Below, one piece after another: positions 63,324-64,000 of a stretch of 64,000 nucleotides of DNA. The notes under the pieces were generated by a model. The model did no database searches. It saw only the letters and a list, made by a program, of their open reading frames with translations, and was not told where the DNA came from. Origin of the DNA: JAJRWS01 sp039831705 (lineage in GTDB: Bacteria; Planctomycetota; Planctomycetia; Pirellulales; Lacipirellulaceae); assembly GCA_039831705.1 (NCBI GenBank), contig JBDOMT010000209.1:1-64000 (forward strand), in the 5' to 3' direction. The first letter of the stretch is position 1; each line of letters opens with the position of its first letter. The position numbers were made by a program, and so were the translations under genes.

Positions 63324-64000
63324 ATGAAGGTATTAATCGTTGGCGGAGGTGGGCGAGAGCACGCACTGAGTTGGAAGATTGCCCAAAGCAACCGTGTGCA
63401 GAAACTGTTCGTGACTCCTGGAAATGCCGGCACTGCCTTAGAAGCCGAAAACATTGATCTCACCGACTCCCATTCGCCCGCTTCCCATATCCCGAACATG
63501 GTCCGATTTGCCAAGCAAAACCAGATTGATCTAACTGTCGTTGGCCCCGAAGCGCCGCTGGCGGCTGGTTTGGTCGACGCATTGGAGGAAGAAAAACTTC
63601 GCGTTTTTGGCCCCTCAAAACTTGCGGCCGAATTAGAAGCGAGCAAAGTATTTTGCCGAAATCTACTCCGCCAAGCCGATATTCCCAGTCCCGAATTCCA
63701 CACTTTTCGCGACGCAACCAGTGCCTTGACTTTTCTGACCCAACGTAAAGATGCACCGGTTGTTGTGAAAGCGGATGGACTCGCGGCCGGCAAGGGAGTG
63801 ATCGTATGCGACAATTCGAACCAGGCCGTCGAAGCAGTCGAGCGTATCTCCAGCGCTAAAGAGTTTGATAAAGCGGGCAGCCAGTTCGTCCTTGAAGAGC
63901 GACTGGTCGGTCAAGAGATTAGCGTATTGGCGATAACCGATGGGCAAACGATTGTCACCATGCCTGCTGCTCAGGATCACAAGCCGGCCTACGATGGAGG
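63324..64000 (+). CDS. purD: Phosphoribosylamine-glycine ligase, 5' part
   Basis: PurD (GAR synthetase) joins phosphoribosylamine and glycine with ATP, the second step of purine synthesis. The frame opens at the ATG at 63324 (ggaaag eight bases upstream) and runs off the window without a stop, so about 225 codons are visible of roughly 420-430 expected. MKVLIVGGGGREHAL is the family N-terminus; VVGPEAPLAAGLVD, KVFCRNLL and VVKADGLAAGKGVIV are the conserved ATP-grasp segments, followed by VLEERLVGQEISVLA. Divergent from the Rieske gene. Confidence 0.95.
   Translation, partial: MKVLIVGGGGREHALSWKIAQSNRVQKLFVTPGNAGTALEAENIDLTDSHSPASHIPNMVRFAKQNQIDLTVVGPEAPLAAGLVDALEEEKLRVFGPSKLAAELEASKVFCRNLLRQADIPSPEFHTFRDATSALTFLTQRKDAPVVVKADGLAAGKGVIVCDNSNQAVEAVERISSAKEFDKAGSQFVLEERLVGQEISVLAITDGQTIVTMPAAQDHKPAYDG

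Overview
The window reads as a chromosome segment of a planctomycete, most likely of the Pirellulales type. The support is gene content and protein architecture: a SecA of about 1230 residues with inserts, an ECF sigma factor joined to FecR and LamG-like domains, a MoxR/DUF58/BatA-type von Willebrand cluster next to a squalene-cyclase-like repeat protein, an FAD oxidoreductase with an N-terminal carbohydrate-binding-like domain, a KDO transferase (hence an LPS-type envelope) and a very large multiheme cytochrome c in a Rieske/cytochrome b operon. No rRNA, tRNA, CRISPR array, prophage or insertion sequence with a transposase was recognised. Species assignment is inference.

Layout. 1-10 kb: single housekeeping or accessory genes separated by repeat-rich spacers (LysM protein, alpha/beta-hydrolase-like protein, von Willebrand protein, purB, Fur-family regulator, FlgM-like protein, ispH). 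10-16.5 kb, minus strand: a radical SAM protein, then a tightly packed set of ABC-2 exporter (ATPase and two permeases), D-serine dehydratase-like PLP enzyme and flavin oxidoreductase. 16.9-22.1 kb: a rhomboid-like zinc-finger membrane protein, the single-chain sigma/FecR/LamG protein, and waaA. 22.3-37.8 kb, minus strand: secA, then a stop/start-overlapping operon running MoxR ATPase, DUF58, BatA-like, von Willebrand/amidotransferase-like, a coiled-coil membrane protein and a prenyltransferase-like repeat protein. 38-40.3 kb, plus strand: FAD oxidoreductase and a DUF983 protein.

40.4-62.8 kb, minus strand: an unusually complete respiratory block of eighteen co-directional genes. It runs Rieske protein, cytochrome b (b6-like), subunit-IV-like protein, octaheme PDZ cytochrome c, two amicyanin-like copper proteins, diheme cytochrome c, cytochrome oxidase subunits II and I (A2 type), heme A synthase, heme O synthase, oxidase subunits III and IV, an ABC exporter, a SCO copper chaperone, a DUF420 protein and a small membrane protein. 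Together these would take electrons from quinol through a b6-type complex and multiheme or blue-copper carriers to a proton-pumping oxidase, with cofactor assembly encoded alongside. The window ends in the first part of purD.

The spacers are themselves unusual. At least three copies of a ~98-bp element lie between genes. Many other spacers hold a different long inverted repeat built of 6-10 bp sub-periods, and several tandem repeats run into coding sequence, where they form stop codons, an N-terminus, or in-frame amino-acid repeats.
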